In this document: positions 17,533 through 26,980 of the stretch, in pieces
Position numbering within the stretch: the stretch's first letter is position 1
How the letters are laid out: every line of letters begins with the position of its first letter
DNA from: Methanolobus vulcani
GTDB taxonomy: Archaea > Halobacteriota > Methanosarcinia > Methanosarcinales > Methanosarcinaceae
Assembly (NCBI RefSeq): GCF_006546655.1
Contig: NZ_VIAQ01000015.1
Location: 248,001-312,000, forward strand
Reading direction: 5' to 3'
Length of the DNA: 64,000 nt
Program-made: the position numbers and the translations under genes
The notes under the pieces: generated by a model
The model's database searches: none
Seen by the model: the letters and a program-made list of their open reading frames with translations, nothing else
What the model was told of the DNA's origin: nothing

Positions 17533-18012
17533 TTAGATCGATTTGCAAACACAGTATTTGCACAGGGACAGATCCTCTAACACATGCTGGCTCTTTGCAG
17601 GACAATAATAAACACCATCATTTTCAAAGATTACCTGATTTTCAGTTACAAACATTCCCGGCGGATGAAGTGGTTCTTTCATTATAAAAGTCAAATATGT
17701 GGAAATAATACGAGTATATTCCTTCAAATCCCTTTGATTAGGGGCATACTCATCCATATACTTGTTAATCCTCAAACTAAAATCATCAAGCTTTCCAATG
17801 TCAATCTCCTCAAATATTTCTGAACAATCTCTTTCTTTTAGCTCAGAAAATTTCTGACGGTTATACCTTGCAAGACATTCAATATTATACTGAAGACTTC
17901 CACGAGGACTCTGAATACCTCCTGTTTCTTTTTCATTAACCCTTGCTAAATACCCAGCAGATAGATTGGAAGCTTCTTTTTGTAATAAAAATAATAGTTC
18001 ACATGAATTTAT
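17533..18012 (-). pseudogene. DUF2115 (UPF0305) protein, start codon lost or ATA
   Basis: The open frame reads on the minus strand from about 18012 and encodes a full-length-looking UPF0305 protein: GGIQSPRGSLQYNIECLARY, then YMDEYAPNQRDLKEYTRIIS, FIMKEPLHPPGM, GVYYCPAK and SLCKYCVCKS. The terminal cysteines and Cys in YYCPAK are family features and suggest metal binding. No ATG, GTG or TTG precedes the conserved N-terminus; GGAGGG is followed eight bases later by ATA (18010-18012). A TTG at 17775 would give only 80 residues. Either ATG mutated to ATA or a non-standard start is used. Confidence 0.65.
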
Positions 18013-18220
18013 ATGAAATTCCCTCCTAATTATGTATATGAAATATCTTTCAAGCTATAGTTTCGTTTAGTTTGTTCTTTAATTTGCCCTTTGTGTCTGT
18101 CTGTCTGTCCTGTCTCTTATCTATTGCCTATATTTGTCTCCTGAATTTCCAGTGAATACGACAAAAAGGATATTTATAAGATAATAAAATCAGCCGTCTG
18201 CGACAAGCTTCTTCCACGTT

Positions 18221-18575
18221 TCCAATCTTTCTCTTCTACTTTATTTATTATGTTGATGTATAAGAGAAATACGCATCATACAATATATATAAGGCTGAAG
18301 CGTACTGTTTTTACTGAAAGAATATGCTTAGGAGAAACACAAAATGACCTGGATTGCAACTGTAGAAATTGAAGGCGAGAACCTCTTCGCAAGATGTGAA
18401 TACAATCATCCCAATCTTATCCGCCTTCCTTCTGGGAGAAAATCATACTATTGCAAAACATGCGGTGCTTTGTTTGTTGTCGACCCCAACTTTTCTGAAC
18501 TCATAGAGAATGACGATATGTAAATTCTTCTCCTATGGAAAGTGTATTAAACTTATATAGTTGCAGCATTCTGAT
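18221..18575 (+). repeat. Duplicated promoter plus zinc-ribbon module, copy B
   Basis: Direct repeat of 11640-11985. Conserved blocks are TTTCCAATCTTTC, AATACGCATCATACAATA, ATATAAGGC/T, GCGTACTGTTTTT, GGAGAAACACAAA and the coding region. The TATA-like ACAATATATATAAGG is probably the promoter. Confidence 0.75.
18344..18523 (+). CDS. Zinc-ribbon-like small protein, copy B (59 aa)
   Basis: 59 residues; same CxxxxH and CxxC arrangement as copy A (11759), with differences mainly in residues 6-14 and at the C-terminus (ENDDM against ENDEL). Substitutions at the DNA level are largely synonymous in the conserved core, so both copies look coding. It precedes the portal block by 400 bp, which is probably its original viral position. 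Confidence 0.75.
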   Translation: MTWIATVEIEGENLFARCEYNHPNLIRLPSGRKSYYCKTCGALFVVDPNFSELIENDDM

Positions 18576-18735
18576 TCCACTGCATGAGTGATACCTGTTC
18601 TACATGCATATTTTTCAAGCCAACGGCAATTACATATGGTTTTTGTAGATGCGAGTCTCCTGTTGCAAAGGTTGGGTTTCCGGTAGTTCCCTCCGATGAG
18701 TGGTGTGGTCAGCATGAACCTCGGAGTGGTAAACC

Positions 18736-18933
18736 ATGATGGAAGCCTATGCAACCGAAGTAGCTACCTTCCTGATAGGAATTGGTGCAGGCATAATCAT
18801 ACGTGCAAAGCTCTGGTGGAAAAACAAGACCGCAGAACAGCAGAAATCCTTTGTCGATGAAGTCCTGCAGTCACTAGAAGACGGTAAGATCACATCTGCA
18901 GAAGCAAAGGCTCTGATCAAGAACCATCTGTGA
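18736..18933 (+). CDS. Small viral membrane protein (65 aa)
   Basis: One N-terminal hydrophobic segment (FLIGIGAGIIIRAKLWW) followed by a charged helix with SFVDEVLQSLEDGKITSAEAKAL. It ends 7 bp before the portal gene, so it is cotranscribed with head genes. It could be a holin-like or virion protein; no family recognised. ATG-ATG start, the first at 18736. Confidence 0.65.
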   Translation: MMEAYATEVATFLIGIGAGIIIRAKLWWKNKTAEQQKSFVDEVLQSLEDGKITSAEAKALIKNHL

Positions 18934-18940
18934 GGCATGC

Positions 18941-20167
18941 ATGGTCCGCCTAAGTGCCACAACCAATGGCCCAAATACCAAGCCTATCACTCTCATGGCC
19001 TCTGCAGGTGTCAAAAGAACAGATACATCGGCAAAGTTTGGAGGCTATCAGAACTTCGATACCGATAACCGGTTCAAGTATTACCAACAGCTTTCAACCT
19101 GCACTCCACATGTTTCCACATCTTTGAACAAACTGGCACTTTCCCTGGTAAAAGGCATGCAGTTTGATGGAACCGGTTCCAAGATTATTAATGATTTTGA
19201 GCGATGGTCCAGTAAGGTCAACTTCCTTGAGCAGGTGCAGACACTTGCCAGGCTTCTCTGCAGGGACGGAACATATGTGGCACTACCCAACGGGAACGCA
19301 GAGACCTTCTCTATGATACCCCTGCTCATGCAGAATACAACTATTCTTCCAGAGGATTTTACTGTTGGCGAAATGAACCCTAAAGAAATCCTCACACCCC
19401 CCACTGGATCTATTGTTATCAATGAAAGTGACAAGGCCAAAAGAAAGATCTTGAAGATTAGTGATGTGGTTTGCGGATCCTACAATGCCTGGGACACCGT
19501 TCAGAAGGATCCTCTCAAGCGAGATACATACGGCATTTATGGTGCTTCCATGATGGAACCTATTGAACTTAGTATCCGGAACTTGCTGAACATCAACCAT
19601 GGATATGTTTCTTTTGTTAAGAAATACGGCAATGGCAGATATCTTATCGATTTCAAGCTTCTTGAGAAACTGGTCGAGCAGGAGATTGTCAGCATCGAGG
19701 ATGCTCAGAAGGTCATCGATGCCTGGCTTGATGAGCACAAGTATCTCTCGGAGAACGAGGACATCGCCGCAGTAGGCCTTGATGTTATTCCTGTTGATGC
19801 AAAGGGATCCCTCGATGTCATGTCTTTTAAGAAATCACTGGAAACGGATATTCAGATAGGCCTGTTGCAGTCCCCTCTCAGCATGGGCGATACGAAAGGA
19901 TCAACCTATGCTGCAGGATATGTGTCTGAAGAGGACCGCATGGTCGTTCTTGAAGGACTGCAACATATTGTCCGGAACATCGCCAACGGTGCCATCAATA
20001 TGCGTCTTCGACTCATGAACAAAACGGAAGATTCTGTATGGATAGAATTCGAGGAGCTTAGCCGACCACAGCTGGAATCCCGTGATGTGATAGAATGGTA
20101 CAATAGCGGAGTTCTTACAAAAGAACAGCTTCTCAAATGGGGTGGATTCCCGGTGGAAGGGAAATGA
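18941..20167 (+). CDS. Portal protein
   Basis: 408 residues. The position (before a Mu-F-like head protein) and the sequence pattern (FKYYQQLSTCTPHVSTSLNK, SLVKGMQFDG, then a long helical C-terminal part with SPLSMGDTKGSTYAAGYVSE) fit tailed-virus portals, which form the dodecameric DNA gate and dock TerL. The start ATG is immediately after the preceding stop. The end overlaps a small gene by ATGA. Terminase is 11 kb upstream rather than adjacent. Confidence 0.88.
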   Translation: MVRLSATTNGPNTKPITLMASAGVKRTDTSAKFGGYQNFDTDNRFKYYQQLSTCTPHVSTSLNKLALSLVKGMQFDGTGSKIINDFERWSSKVNFLEQVQTLARLLCRDGTYVALPNGNAETFSMIPLLMQNTTILPEDFTVGEMNPKEILTPPTGSIVINESDKAKRKILKISDVVCGSYNAWDTVQKDPLKRDTYGIYGASMMEPIELSIRNLLNINHGYVSFVKKYGNGRYLIDFKLLEKLVEQEIVSIEDAQKVIDAWLDEHKYLSENEDIAAVGLDVIPVDAKGSLDVMSFKKSLETDIQIGLLQSPLSMGDTKGSTYAAGYVSEEDRMVVLEGLQHIVRNIANGAINMRLRLMNKTEDSVWIEFEELSRPQLESRDVIEWYNSGVLTKEQLLKWGGFPVEGK

Positions 20168-20259
20168 TCAGGCACAGGAACAACTTTATTCTGATTGCAA
20201 CTGTGGCTTGGTTAATTGTTCTTGCTTTTGTTGCTTTATGTTTCTCGAATATTCCATAA
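20164..20259 (+). CDS. Single-span small membrane protein (31 aa)
   Basis: The ATG overlaps the portal stop (ATGA). It encodes MIRHRNNF followed by one hydrophobic helix to the end. Translational coupling and position between portal and head morphogenesis genes support real coding. A basic N-terminus ahead of the helix predicts N-in topology. Function unknown. Confidence 0.5.
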   Translation: MIRHRNNFILIATVAWLIVLAFVALCFSNIP

Positions 20260-20271
20260 GCAGGTGAGAAG

Positions 20272-21150
20272 ATGTCACTCATGAAATCTCCAGAATTGGT
20301 CCGAGTCGAGAACCGGCTCATCTTGCTTTTAGACCGAACGATGAAGAGAGCATTCAGATTAAGGACCATGGACTATAAGCAAGAGCTTTTCCGCAATGCC
20401 CACAGAGAATTTGGCTCCAAGACCTATGTAATACAACTGGACAATATCATCACTGAGATCATCAAACAATCTTTGCTGTATGCAGATTCTCAATTGAAAC
20501 AAATCTCTGCAGCTACAATTGTAGATTCATATGTACTAACAGAAGAGGCTGTAAGGATATCCACTGATCTGGCAGATAATATCGCAGAATCTATCGTCCA
20601 GATGCTCAAAGATGAAGCTATCTATACGATGCATCCCAACCAGCTGGCCAAAAGGATAACATATCACTGGGAAGGAGAGCGATACAAAGCAGTGAGGTTT
20701 GCCAGGACCTTCACTGCAGATGTCGCCACCCACACAACTGTGTACCGGTATCGGCAGCGTGGAGTTGGATATGTTGAATTCGATGCTGAACTTGATGACA
20801 GGACAAGTGATCAGTGCAGAGCTTTGCATGGGACAGTGTTCGACCTATCAAAGGATTCTGTGGGCCTGTATCGTCCTCCGCTCCATCACAGCTGCCGGAG
20901 TAGTCTAAAACCAATTCCAATTACCCGGGAAATTAATCCTGGTAAAGAGTTTGAGAACCGTGACTTTCTTCATCAGATGAATCAAGAAGGTGAGTTCCTT
21001 AAAGAACTGGCTGATGAAAAGGTAGTAGAGAAGGTTTTCGAGAACATTGACAGGTTCAATGAGAAATATCGGATATCTAAGTTCATCTTGGATAAAGATA
21101 TTGAGAAACGATTAATGCTGGAGAAGGGGTTGAAGATTTTCATGGAATAG
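20272..21150 (+). CDS. Phage head morphogenesis protein (SPP1 gp7 / Mu F family)
   Basis: 292 residues. The C-terminal half holds the family signature: ELDDRTSDQCRALHGTVFDL and RPPLHHSCRSSLKPI (D-x-R-x-S-x-x-C, LHG, PPxHxxCRS). The N-terminal half is helical. Such proteins bind portal and are needed for infectious heads. AGGTGAG precedes the ATG. The gene ends in TAG; reading through would add about 25 codons without family character. Head genes resume only at 26981, after the second cargo block. Confidence 0.9.
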   Translation: MSLMKSPELVRVENRLILLLDRTMKRAFRLRTMDYKQELFRNAHREFGSKTYVIQLDNIITEIIKQSLLYADSQLKQISAATIVDSYVLTEEAVRISTDLADNIAESIVQMLKDEAIYTMHPNQLAKRITYHWEGERYKAVRFARTFTADVATHTTVYRYRQRGVGYVEFDAELDDRTSDQCRALHGTVFDLSKDSVGLYRPPLHHSCRSSLKPIPITREINPGKEFENRDFLHQMNQEGEFLKELADEKVVEKVFENIDRFNEKYRISKFILDKDIEKRLMLEKGLKIFME

Positions 21151-21296
21151 GGAATCGTAATTAAGAAAACTTTAATAAACCTAAGGCGATTACAAGTTGA
21201 AGATAATGATAAGATGGTCTTTCTGTAAATCAGATTGGAAGCTGTAGTCTTTACTGAAAAAGTAAATATCATGACTTCTATGGAACTGGTGAGAAA

Positions 21297-22808
21297 ATGT
21301 CGCTTCCTGTAAATATCAAAGAACTTATCAACGGGCGCACAGTTGAGTGGGAGCGCATAGAATTTAAAAAAGGATGGAATCCTGAATCTGTTTTACATAG
21401 TATTTGCGCATTTGCCAACGATTTTAACAATTGGGGAGGAGGCTACATAATCCTAGGTATAGAGGAAAAGGATGGACTTCCTGTCCTTCCTCCCACGGGG
21501 CTTGAAAGCGGATATATCGACAGGATTCAGAAAGAGCTGCACAGCTTGTGTAATCTGCTGTACCCAGCATACTTTCCTGTTGTTGAACCCTTATATCTCC
21601 AAGAAAGGCATATTTTGATCATCTGGGTGCCCGGTGGGCAGAACCGGCCATATAAGGCTCCTATATCCCTTGGCAAGAAAAAGGAATATGCTTATTACAT
21701 CAGGAGATTTTCAAAGACGGTAAAAGCTCGAGGAGATGATGAAAAGGAACTGTTGTCTATGACAGCATCAATACCTTTTGATGACAGGATCAATCACAAT
21801 GCAAGCATCAATGACCTGAATCTTACCCTTATCAAAGCCCATCTCAAGGAATTGGGAAGTGACCTTCTTTTAGAAGCTGATACAATATCGTTTGCTGACC
21901 TCTGCAGAAGGATGAATATCGCAGAGGGACCGGATGAATATCTAAGACCAAAAAATGCAGGTCTCTTATTCTTCAATGACGAGCCGCACAGGTTCTTTAA
22001 GGGGGCACAGATAGATGTCGTTGAGTTCAGGGATGAGGTGGGTGACAGTTTTACCGAACGGATTTTTACAGGACCTCTTAGGCAGCAGATTGTTTCTGTT
22101 CTCGCTTATTTAAAGAACAATATTCTGGCAGAGACCGTGAGAAAGGTCCCTGATATGGCTGAAGCGATACGTTTTTTCAACTATCCGTATCAGGCTATCG
22201 AAGAATCTCTTGTCAACGCAGTATATCATAAAAGTTATGAGATAGCTGAACCTGTAGAAATAAGGATAACTCCTGACCGGATAGAGATATTGAGTTATCC
22301 AGGGCCGTTGCCACCTCTCAACAAGGACAACCTGATGGATGAGAGCATCTCATCAAGAAGATATAGGAACCGGATAATAGGGGATTTCCTTAAAGAGTTA
22401 CGCCTTACAGAAGGCAGGAACACTGGATTCAGGAAGATAAGAAAAGCTCTCAGAACCAATGGCTCCCCAGAACCGGTGTTCAAGACTGATGAGGAACGAA
22501 GCTATTTCCTTACTGTTCTAAAGATTCATCCGGAGGCCCAAGTCGAGGCCCAAGTCGAGGCCCAAGTCGAGACTAAGATTGCATTGAATGAAAACCAAAT
22601 AATGATACTATCTGAATGTGCCAAAAAATCACTATCTAAAAAAGAGATTGCTGAGATGCTTGGCCATTCTAATGTTTCTGGAAGCATAAAAAGATCCATG
22701 GCGGAACTTATAAAGCATGGCCTGCTGGATTACACGATACCTGAAAAACCCCGAAGCAGATTCCAGAAATACAGGACAACTAGCCTGGGACGTAAAATCA
22801 TAGAGTAA
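21297..22808 (+). CDS. AlbA_2 (Schlafen-like) ATP-binding protein with C-terminal winged helix
   Basis: 503 residues. Residues 10-140 form an AlbA_2 domain (EWERIEFKKGWNPE; NNWGGGYIILGIEEKDG), residues 250-390 resemble the HATPase_c_4 domain (YPYQAIEESLVNAVYHKSYE; GPLPPL; RNRIIGDFLKEL; EGRNTGFRKI), and the end has a winged helix (LSKKEIAEMLGHSN). Between them a 12-bp tandem repeat encodes EAQV three times. The family is widespread and patchy in bacteria and archaea, often in mobile DNA; a regulatory or defence role is suspected, not proven. It lies in the second provirus cargo block. Confidence 0.85.
   Translation: MSLPVNIKELINGRTVEWERIEFKKGWNPESVLHSICAFANDFNNWGGGYIILGIEEKDGLPVLPPTGLESGYIDRIQKELHSLCNLLYPAYFPVVEPLYLQERHILIIWVPGGQNRPYKAPISLGKKKEYAYYIRRFSKTVKARGDDEKELLSMTASIPFDDRINHNASINDLNLTLIKAHLKELGSDLLLEADTISFADLCRRMNIAEGPDEYLRPKNAGLLFFNDEPHRFFKGAQIDVVEFRDEVGDSFTERIFTGPLRQQIVSVLAYLKNNILAETVRKVPDMAEAIRFFNYPYQAIEESLVNAVYHKSYEIAEPVEIRITPDRIEILSYPGPLPPLNKDNLMDESISSRRYRNRIIGDFLKELRLTEGRNTGFRKIRKALRTNGSPEPVFKTDEERSYFLTVLKIHPEAQVEAQVEAQVETKIALNENQIMILSECAKKSLSKKEIAEMLGHSNVSGSIKRSMAELIKHGLLDYTIPEKPRSRFQKYRTTSLGRKIIE
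22533..22571 (+). repeat. 12-bp coding tandem repeat
   Basis: GAGGCCCAAGTC occurs three times in a row plus a partial fourth, encoding EAQV repeats as the linker between the ATP-binding and winged-helix domains. Units are identical, indicating recent expansion by slippage. Confidence 0.9.
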
Positions 22809-23505
22809 TCTGTTTTGGGGCAAGTTAATTAAAGAGGCCGTGTGAACGTTTTATCCTGCCTTCATAAAGTTGAGGCCACCACAAATCACATTACTAAATC
22901 TTGAATATCTATATTTTAGTTGAATTCAACATTATGTCAGTAGTTCTGAGAACATACGTCTGAGAAATATAGTTATATAGTCATGAGTGGGTATCAAGCA
23001 TCTACCAAACAATATGATTAAAGTGTGCATCTTAATATGATATATTTTTAAAGTTGCAAATGAAAGTTGTACATTAAAATGTACTAAAATTCCATAGTTA
23101 ACAAATATGGCATATCCATATTATTCTATCAGTTTGCCATAAACTGAGTAAACACATAAAATATTGGTATATATCGCATAAAAAAAGTCTACTTAGTTTT
23201 ATCTTTATATAATGGCAACTATACCATATACAGTACATTAATTTGATTACAACATAATGCATTATATGTTAATGTTGACCTATGAAAATCATGAATAAAT
23301 TATTTGCACTATTTTTATAAAAGATTAGTAATATCCTGAATCAAGGACTTTGCATGAAAGTTTTTATGTTATGTATATAACATCACAACCTCCTTTAGTT
23401 CAATCCACACATTGCAAATGTGGCACAATTCTATATACATATATATAATATAAAACGGATACAAATTGTAGACAAACCATCATAGAACTATCAGAGGAAG
23501 CATTA
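22809..23505. other. Intergenic region, 697 bp
   Basis: AT-rich and without a gene that I can support. It holds the palindrome GTACATTAAAATGTAC (23069-23084), an inverted repeat CACATT-GCA-AATGTG (23410-23424) and TATA-rich sequence (about 23435-23456) that is probably the histidine kinase promoter. Confidence 0.6.
23069..23084. repeat. 16-bp palindrome, left of the kinase gene
   Basis: GTACATTAAAATGTAC, perfectly self-complementary. The identical 16 bp recurs at 26694-26709 on the other side of the kinase gene. Confidence 0.8.
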
Positions 23506-26442
23506 ATGCACAATCTGTTTGAAACAATATTTAATTCAATAAATGATTCAATTATTGTTTATGATTACAATGGACGTATTTTGGAAGTAAACCAAGCTAT
23601 TTGCGATAGTTTAGGATATTCTAGAGATGAATTCCTCCAGATGACTGTGTACGATATAATCCTTCCTGAATTTAGAGAGGATATGAGTAAACAGATTGCT
23701 GAAAAATTACATCAGAAAAATTGCCTCGTTGAGGGTATTTGCAAGCGTAAAGATGGTTCTTTATTGCCTATTGAACTTAACGTAACCCCCAGTACATTAC
23801 ATGGGAATGAAATCAAAATAGCTATTGTTAGGGATATTACAGAACGTAAACATGCTGATGAAAATCTACGTGAAAGCGAAGCCCTTTTAAGCAAAGTAGG
23901 GCAAATCGCAAAAATCGGTGGATGGCAATTTGAAACTGCATCTAATAAGCTAATTCTGACACCCGAGATCCTCCAAATATATGAAGCTGATGAAACTCAT
24001 AGTACTCCTAAGGAGGCACTAGAATATTATACTGCAGGCTCAAAGGAGATACTGCAAAAAGCATTCTATAATGCACTTGAGAATAGAAAATCATACGACC
24101 TAGAGCTGGAAATAATAACAGAAAAGGGAAATCACAAGTGGGTTAGGGCAAGTGGATATCCTGAGGTAGTTAATGAAAAATTTGTAAAGATAACAGGTAC
24201 ATTGCAGGACATCACTGAGCGCAAAAATGCTGAGAACAAATCGTTTGAGAGTGAGAAAACATTGAGGATGTTCATAGAGCATGTACCTGCTACATTAATA
24301 GTGCTGGATAGTGATATGCGACATATAGCTGTTAGTCGTCGATGGGCTGATACAGTATCTCTTAGCGTTGAGGATATTATTGGTAAATATCATTACAATG
24401 TGATACCAGATATACCGGAACACTATAAGGACGCACATAGTCGTGCATTACAGGGAGAAGTTGTTCGCAGAGATTACGATCCCGTAGAGATGCCTGATGG
24501 GTCAACTCATTGGCATTGTTGGGAAGTAGTACCATGGAAAACAGCCGATGGTACAATAGGTGGCATAATAATCTTTTCAGAAGATGTTACTGAAAGAAAA
24601 GAAGCTGAGATTGCCCTTCAGGAAAGTGAGGCGCTTCTGAATGAAGTAGAAGTGATAACTAAAATTGCCGGATGGGAACTAGAACCGATCACATACAAAT
24701 CTAAATTGACACCTGAGATGAATGTGATCTTCGAACTGGATAGTGATACTACGCTTGACAGTGAGATTGCATTGAAGTGTTTCCATCCCTCCGAATCAAG
24801 AGAGACACTTGAAAAAGCTGTATACAAACTTATTGAAGAAAGTGAACCATTTGACCTTGAACTGGAAATGGTCACTGAAAAAGGTAACCATAAATGGGTC
24901 AGATCAATTGGCAAACCAATAATTGAAGGAAACGAAATTATTAAATTTACAGGTATACTTCAGGACATCACTGAGCGCAAAAATGCTGAAGAAGCTCTTA
25001 TAGAAAGTGAAGAAAGATACAAAGCACTTCATAATGCTTCCTTTGATGGTATTACCATTCACGACAAAGGTATGATACTTGACTGCAATCTGGGACTTTC
25101 TGAGATAACAGGCTACTCTTTTGATGAACTGATAGGAATTGACGGACTCCTGTTGATAGCTGAAGGTTCTAGGGAGCTGGTAAGGGGTAATATTCTTGCA
25201 GGTTATGAAGAACCATATGAAGCAGTAGGACGTCGAAAGGATGGAACTGAATACCCTATAAGACTTGAAGCGAGGAGCATACCGTACAAAGGAAAAATGG
25301 TAAGAGCCGTGGAATTTAGAGATATAACTGAGCAGAAAGAGTCTGAAAAAGCTCTTCGAGAAAGTGAAAGTAAGTTCAGGACCTATGTACAAAGTGCACC
25401 ATATGCTATTTTCATTATGGATGAGCATGGAAACTATTTGGAGGTCAACAAAACAACCTGCACCATAACCGGTTATGACGAAAATGAACTCACTCAGATG
25501 AACATAAGTGATCTTATTGCTCCCGAATCATTACTAAGGGTCGGTCAGAGTCTGGATGAATTAACGACAAAAGGATATACTTCTATTGAACTGCAAATTG
25601 TACGTAAGGACGGAAGTGTCAGATGGGTCAGGGGAGATGGTGCAAAGCTTTCAGATAACAGATTCATTCTGTTTGTTAGTGATATTACTGAAAAGAAAAA
25701 GGCAGAGCACTCATTAGTAGAAGCAAAGATACTGGCAGAACACAGCAACCGCATCAAATCAGAATTCCTGGCAAATATGAGCCATGAATTGCGTACTCCA
25801 CTTACTTCGGTTATAGGTTTTTCAGATATTTTACGAGAGGGAGTAGCTGGAGAGCTTACTGAAAAACAGTTTGGGTACGTAGATAATATCAATAAAGGTG
25901 GAAAGCATCTTCTTGAGATCATAAATGATATTCTTAACCTGTCAAAAACAGAAGCTGGTAAAATGGAACTGGAATGTAGAGATTTCCATGTTTCTAAAGT
26001 TATTGATGAAACTTTAGAGTCTATGTATCCGATAGCAGACAAAAAGAATATTGAGCTTAAATTGATCAACAATGTCAATGATCTAAATATTCATGCAGAC
26101 AAGGTCAAATTCCAGCAGATTTTGTACAATCTTGTTAGTAATGCTATCAAATTCACTCCTGAAAACGGTGAAGTCCTTGTCATCGTAGAAAGAACAGACA
26201 ATGGAATACAGGTTTTTGTTACCGATTCAGGTATTGGGATTGCGGCAGAAATGCAGGAAGAAATATTCAGTCCATTTACACAAGTAGATGCATCACACAC
26301 AAGAAGGTATGGTGGCACAGGTCTTGGACTTGCTCTTGTAAAAAAGTTCGTTGAGATGCACAATGGGAATGTCTGGTTTGTAAGTGAAGTTGGAAAAGGC
26401 AGCACATTCACGTTTACGATACCGACTGCTCCAAGTGCTTGA
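23506..26442 (+). CDS. Soluble sensor histidine kinase with six PAS domains
   Basis: 978 residues, no membrane segment. PAS/PAC units begin near residues 4, 123, 248, 372, 500 and 620; each ends with a DITERK-type linker. Units 2 and 4 are similar (EALL..V..I.KI.GWE/Q) and look duplicated. The kinase core has HisKA with H760 in ANMSHELRTPL, then N-box (NLVSNAIKFT), G1 (DSGIGIA) and G2 (GGTGLGLALV). Multi-PAS cytosolic kinases are common in Methanosarcinales. Ligands are not evident; no heme-binding GAF is seen. There is no output domain, so a separate receiver such as that at 10709 would be needed. Confidence 0.94.
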   Translation: MHNLFETIFNSINDSIIVYDYNGRILEVNQAICDSLGYSRDEFLQMTVYDIILPEFREDMSKQIAEKLHQKNCLVEGICKRKDGSLLPIELNVTPSTLHGNEIKIAIVRDITERKHADENLRESEALLSKVGQIAKIGGWQFETASNKLILTPEILQIYEADETHSTPKEALEYYTAGSKEILQKAFYNALENRKSYDLELEIITEKGNHKWVRASGYPEVVNEKFVKITGTLQDITERKNAENKSFESEKTLRMFIEHVPATLIVLDSDMRHIAVSRRWADTVSLSVEDIIGKYHYNVIPDIPEHYKDAHSRALQGEVVRRDYDPVEMPDGSTHWHCWEVVPWKTADGTIGGIIIFSEDVTERKEAEIALQESEALLNEVEVITKIAGWELEPITYKSKLTPEMNVIFELDSDTTLDSEIALKCFHPSESRETLEKAVYKLIEESEPFDLELEMVTEKGNHKWVRSIGKPIIEGNEIIKFTGILQDITERKNAEEALIESEERYKALHNASFDGITIHDKGMILDCNLGLSEITGYSFDELIGIDGLLLIAEGSRELVRGNILAGYEEPYEAVGRRKDGTEYPIRLEARSIPYKGKMVRAVEFRDITEQKESEKALRESESKFRTYVQSAPYAIFIMDEHGNYLEVNKTTCTITGYDENELTQMNISDLIAPESLLRVGQSLDELTTKGYTSIELQIVRKDGSVRWVRGDGAKLSDNRFILFVSDITEKKKAEHSLVEAKILAEHSNRIKSEFLANMSHELRTPLTSVIGFSDILREGVAGELTEKQFGYVDNINKGGKHLLEIINDILNLSKTEAGKMELECRDFHVSKVIDETLESMYPIADKKNIELKLINNVNDLNIHADKVKFQQILYNLVSNAIKFTPENGEVLVIVERTDNGIQVFVTDSGIGIAAEMQEEIFSPFTQVDASHTRRYGGTGLGLALVKKFVEMHNGNVWFVSEVGKGSTFTFTIPTAPSA

Positions 26443-26980
26443 AGGATGATATGGAGCTATTCAAAATTCAGCGACAACTACTCTTTCAGGAAATGGCTTA
26501 CAGGCACCATGTTTGCTTTGATATGTGATTAATAACGTAATTCATCAGTAACTACCTCTTTTTCACATTTTGAATCTTCTACGCTCGGGAAATTCATGAA
26601 TTAAATACAAAATGAGTCGTTAAAATTGACGATACATTAACAAATTCATACGGTATCCATGTTTATTTATCTATTTCCATTGAAAGAAAGCTAGTACATT
26701 AAAATGTACAAAATGGATTTGTATTGAAAAAAATATTTTAATTCTGACTATCAAACTTCCATATTTTATTCAGAAACACTTCTATAAATTAATTGCAAGT
26801 ATGGTTAATATATTAATAATCACTATGTATTCGAAAGTACTGTATGTGTAAAAACGTTCACGTATCATATATATCATGTGACCTAAATTGGACATCATTC
26901 CCATTCTCTCTTTCAGCATTCCTGTCTCTTTTTCAATTGTATAATCTTTTTATACCCGTTGTATTTGTACTCTAACGCCG
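26443..26980. other. Intergenic region, 538 bp
   Basis: AT-rich, no gene supported. It contains the second copy of GTACATTAAAATGTAC (26694-26709). The last 60 bp (TTTTTATACCCGTTG near 26948) look like the promoter of the protease-capsid operon; the ATG at 26981 has little leader. Confidence 0.6.
26694..26709. repeat. 16-bp palindrome, right of the kinase gene
   Basis: Exact copy of the palindrome at 23069-23084. Flanks also share GAAAG a few bases to the left and AAAAT to the right. Confidence 0.8.

Noticed and set aside
18098-18120. TGTC microsatellite
   Set aside because: Only about four units, no gene nearby affected; probably simple slippage sequence.
21148-21150. TAG end of the head morphogenesis gene as pyrrolysine codon
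   Set aside because: The family domain is complete before it; the extension lacks any pattern.
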